From assembly GCA_965200765.1 (NCBI GenBank), contig OZ241380.1:2666001-2730000 (forward strand): DNA of 64,000 bases, read 5' to 3'. This document shows positions 54,101-57,100 of the stretch, piece by piece; the stretch's first letter is position 1, and every line of letters starts with the position of its first letter. The notes beneath the pieces are model-generated. The model was not told where the DNA came from. It searched no databases and worked only from the letters and a program-made list of their open reading frames with translations. Source of the DNA: G965200765 sp965200765. GTDB taxonomy: Bacteria > Pseudomonadota > Gammaproteobacteria > Arenicellales > JAJDZL01. Made by a program: the position numbers and the translations under genes.

Positions 54101-57100
54101 TTGCCTGTTGGTCCAGAGCTAGCAGAACTGACTCCACTGACTACACGTGAATTATTGCCAATGGTGAGCGCCAGCTGAGGGGTACCGCTCCCACTTAGTG
54201 TCAAACCATCCATACCGGACGTGAATCTAATGAGAGCTCTTATTGTTTCGCCAGCCTTGTAGGTGTCTCCGGAAGCCGGACTGGAGGAAATACTTACAGT
54301 GCGCACCACCGGAATAATGTCAGCACTACCGTTTACCTTGTGATTTGGGTCGTTGGTGATGGCAAATCTTCCGATATCCAGCGATGCTGCAACATTGCTG
54401 TTATTGAAATCAACAATACTGCCCCCGTTCAAAGTCAGTGCGCCGGGGAGGATGCTAAGGCCGTCAGTGTCGAGATCAGATGCTTGCACGGAGTATTTGA
54501 AAATATGATTGGTACTCACTCCCTTGCATCTGAATGGTGTTGAACCAATGCTGAAATGGCTGTAATTCGCCTGTCGAGTGCGATTGCCGATTGTCAGTGC
54601 CAGTTGCGGCGTGCCTGTAATTGTTACACTTCGATTGAACTTGATTGCAACAACAATCGGATGCTCCGAATTGACTGCATAGAAGTTGTTGGTGCCCGGC
54701 TGAGGAGTGGAGCAAATCTCCAAAAACGATATTACCGGAGCATTGGTAGCTGCTACCGTGAGCCCGAAAGTCAACTCCGCTGAATCACCATCTGCATCTG
54801 TAGCAGTGTAAGTATAACTTCGCCGGGCGGCGACTGCTGTGGGCGTGCCCAGGATTCTGCGACTTCGCGCATCAAAGCGTAGTCCGCCAGTCAGTGCAGG
54901 AGAAATACTATAGGTGATTGCCCCGTCTCCTGTTGCCGTTGGCAATAAAACGGACACTGCGGTGTCAGCAGTGTAGTGCTGGTCACTGATTCGCGCCGAT
55001 CCAAAACTCACGGGGTTATCTCGTACCACGTGAGATGCAGAGTTGCTGATTGCGTGGCTGCCCAGTCCCAGAACTGCATCTTCATTTTCACCATCCCGAA
55101 TGGTTCCACCGTTCAGACTGAGTGCATTTGAGGCGATGCCAATGCCGTTTCCATCAAAGTCGGACGACTGTACCGTATAACTGAAGCTCAATTTTTTACC
55201 GCTCAGTCCGGTATAGCTCGCCTGACGCGTATTGCTCCCGACCGTCAGTCCCAGTTGCGGACTTCCGGATACTGATACATCCTGGTCGAACAAAATGTCC
55301 ACAGTAATTGCATTGCCCGCAATATAGCCTGCTGTGCCAGACGGAGCCGATGACGTAATCCTCGCACCACTCACCAGCGGCGGAGCAGACACCTTGTGGT
55401 TTGCCGCATTGGCAATAGCCTGTATACCCAAACCTGCATTGTTTGCCCCGGTCAGGTCCTGAATACTGCCACCGTTCAGTTGCAACGCATCAGCAGCAAT
55501 ACTGATACCATCCGTATCTTTATCGCTTGTCTGCACCGTATATCCGAATTCAACAACACTTCCATCATCTCCTACAGCTAATGCTTGTCTCGTATTGCTT
55601 CCAATGGCAAGCCCCAATTGCGGATTGCCTGTCACTCTGACTGCCTCGCTGAAATCGACCTGCACTTTGATTTTTTCACCCGCTCGGTAAGTGTCGCCAC
55701 TACGCGGACTGGAAGTAATAGATACTTGTTTGACAGTGGGTGCCTGGTCAACTTTGCCATCCACTTTGTGACTTGAGGCATTTGTAATGGCATGGCTGCC
55801 AAGACCAAGGTTTACTGTTGCATTGCCAACTTGGGCCACCAAGACCAGACTTGAGTCCTTGCCAAGGGCTTCCGCCACAATACTGATTCCATCCGAATCC
55901 AGATCATTCGAAGTTACTGTGTATCGAAACAGGTGCCTGCCTGCGGTATTTTGATAGGTGGCATTACGATTACTGCTCCCGATACCAAGAGCCAAATTCA
56001 TACTGCCAGTACCGCCGATTTTAATCGGTTTGTGAAACATTACCTCGACAGTGATTGTTTCACCCACACCATAGGTGTCGCTACTCTGCGGGGTACTGAT
56101 AATCGCAACGTCCGACACAGACACAGGAGGATTTACACCTCCATCCACCTTGTGACCCGATTGATTGCCGAGTGCATGGCTACCAAGATCGAGATTCGCA
56201 TTAATGCCGTTTGTGCCCCTTATCGTTGAGCTATTCAGTACTAGCGCATTGGTTGCGATAGCAATGCCGTCGCTATCCCGGTCGGTTGCCTGCACGATGT
56301 ACTGAAACGTCAGTTTGCGTCCATCACTTGACAGTTTCTTGAATTTTGCCCCGCGCTTTTCTGTACCGATAACCAACCCCAGCTGAGGCAATCCTGTGAC
56401 TGACAGCGCCTGATTAAATGTAAGGTCCACCGTAATCAGCTCGCCGACACCGTAGGTGCTGTTGCTGTACGGCGTACTGGTGATAACGGCATCGCTGACT
56501 GTAGGCGCCGCCACGATTTCCAGACTAAGGTCAAGTGTGGCCTGATCGCCATCCGCATCGGTGGCGGTCAGCGTATAAGTGGACTTTTGCACTGCGACCT
56601 GAGAATTGCCTGCGATGGTACCGCCATGTGCAGCATCAGCGGCAGGTGCTGTATAACTGATTCCACTCGGCAAGGTTAAGGTCGCAACGGCCCCCGGTCC
56701 GGTCAGAGAATAACCAAGTGTACCGTCTCCACCGGTTGCAGCAGGTAAATTGAAACTGAATGATTTACCCGTAGCGTAGCGAAGTTCAGGTGCTGAAGAA
56801 TTTGTAAACGACGGACTGAGGTCGCCATTCACTTTGTGGCTCGCATCATTGACAACGGCGTGGCTACCGAGATTCAATTGAGCATTGATTCCGTCGGCAT
56901 CTTGTATGGTACCACCGTTCAAAGTGAGTGCAGTCGCGGCGATACTGATGCCATCATTGTCCAGGTCTGCCGAAACTATCCTGTAACTGAAATTCAATCC
57001 TTTATTGCCATTGGACCGACGGGTGTAGCTTGCCTGCCGCGTTTGTCCCCCGATTGCAAGTGCCAGTTGTGGCGTGCCGGTTATTGTCAAAACCTCGTCG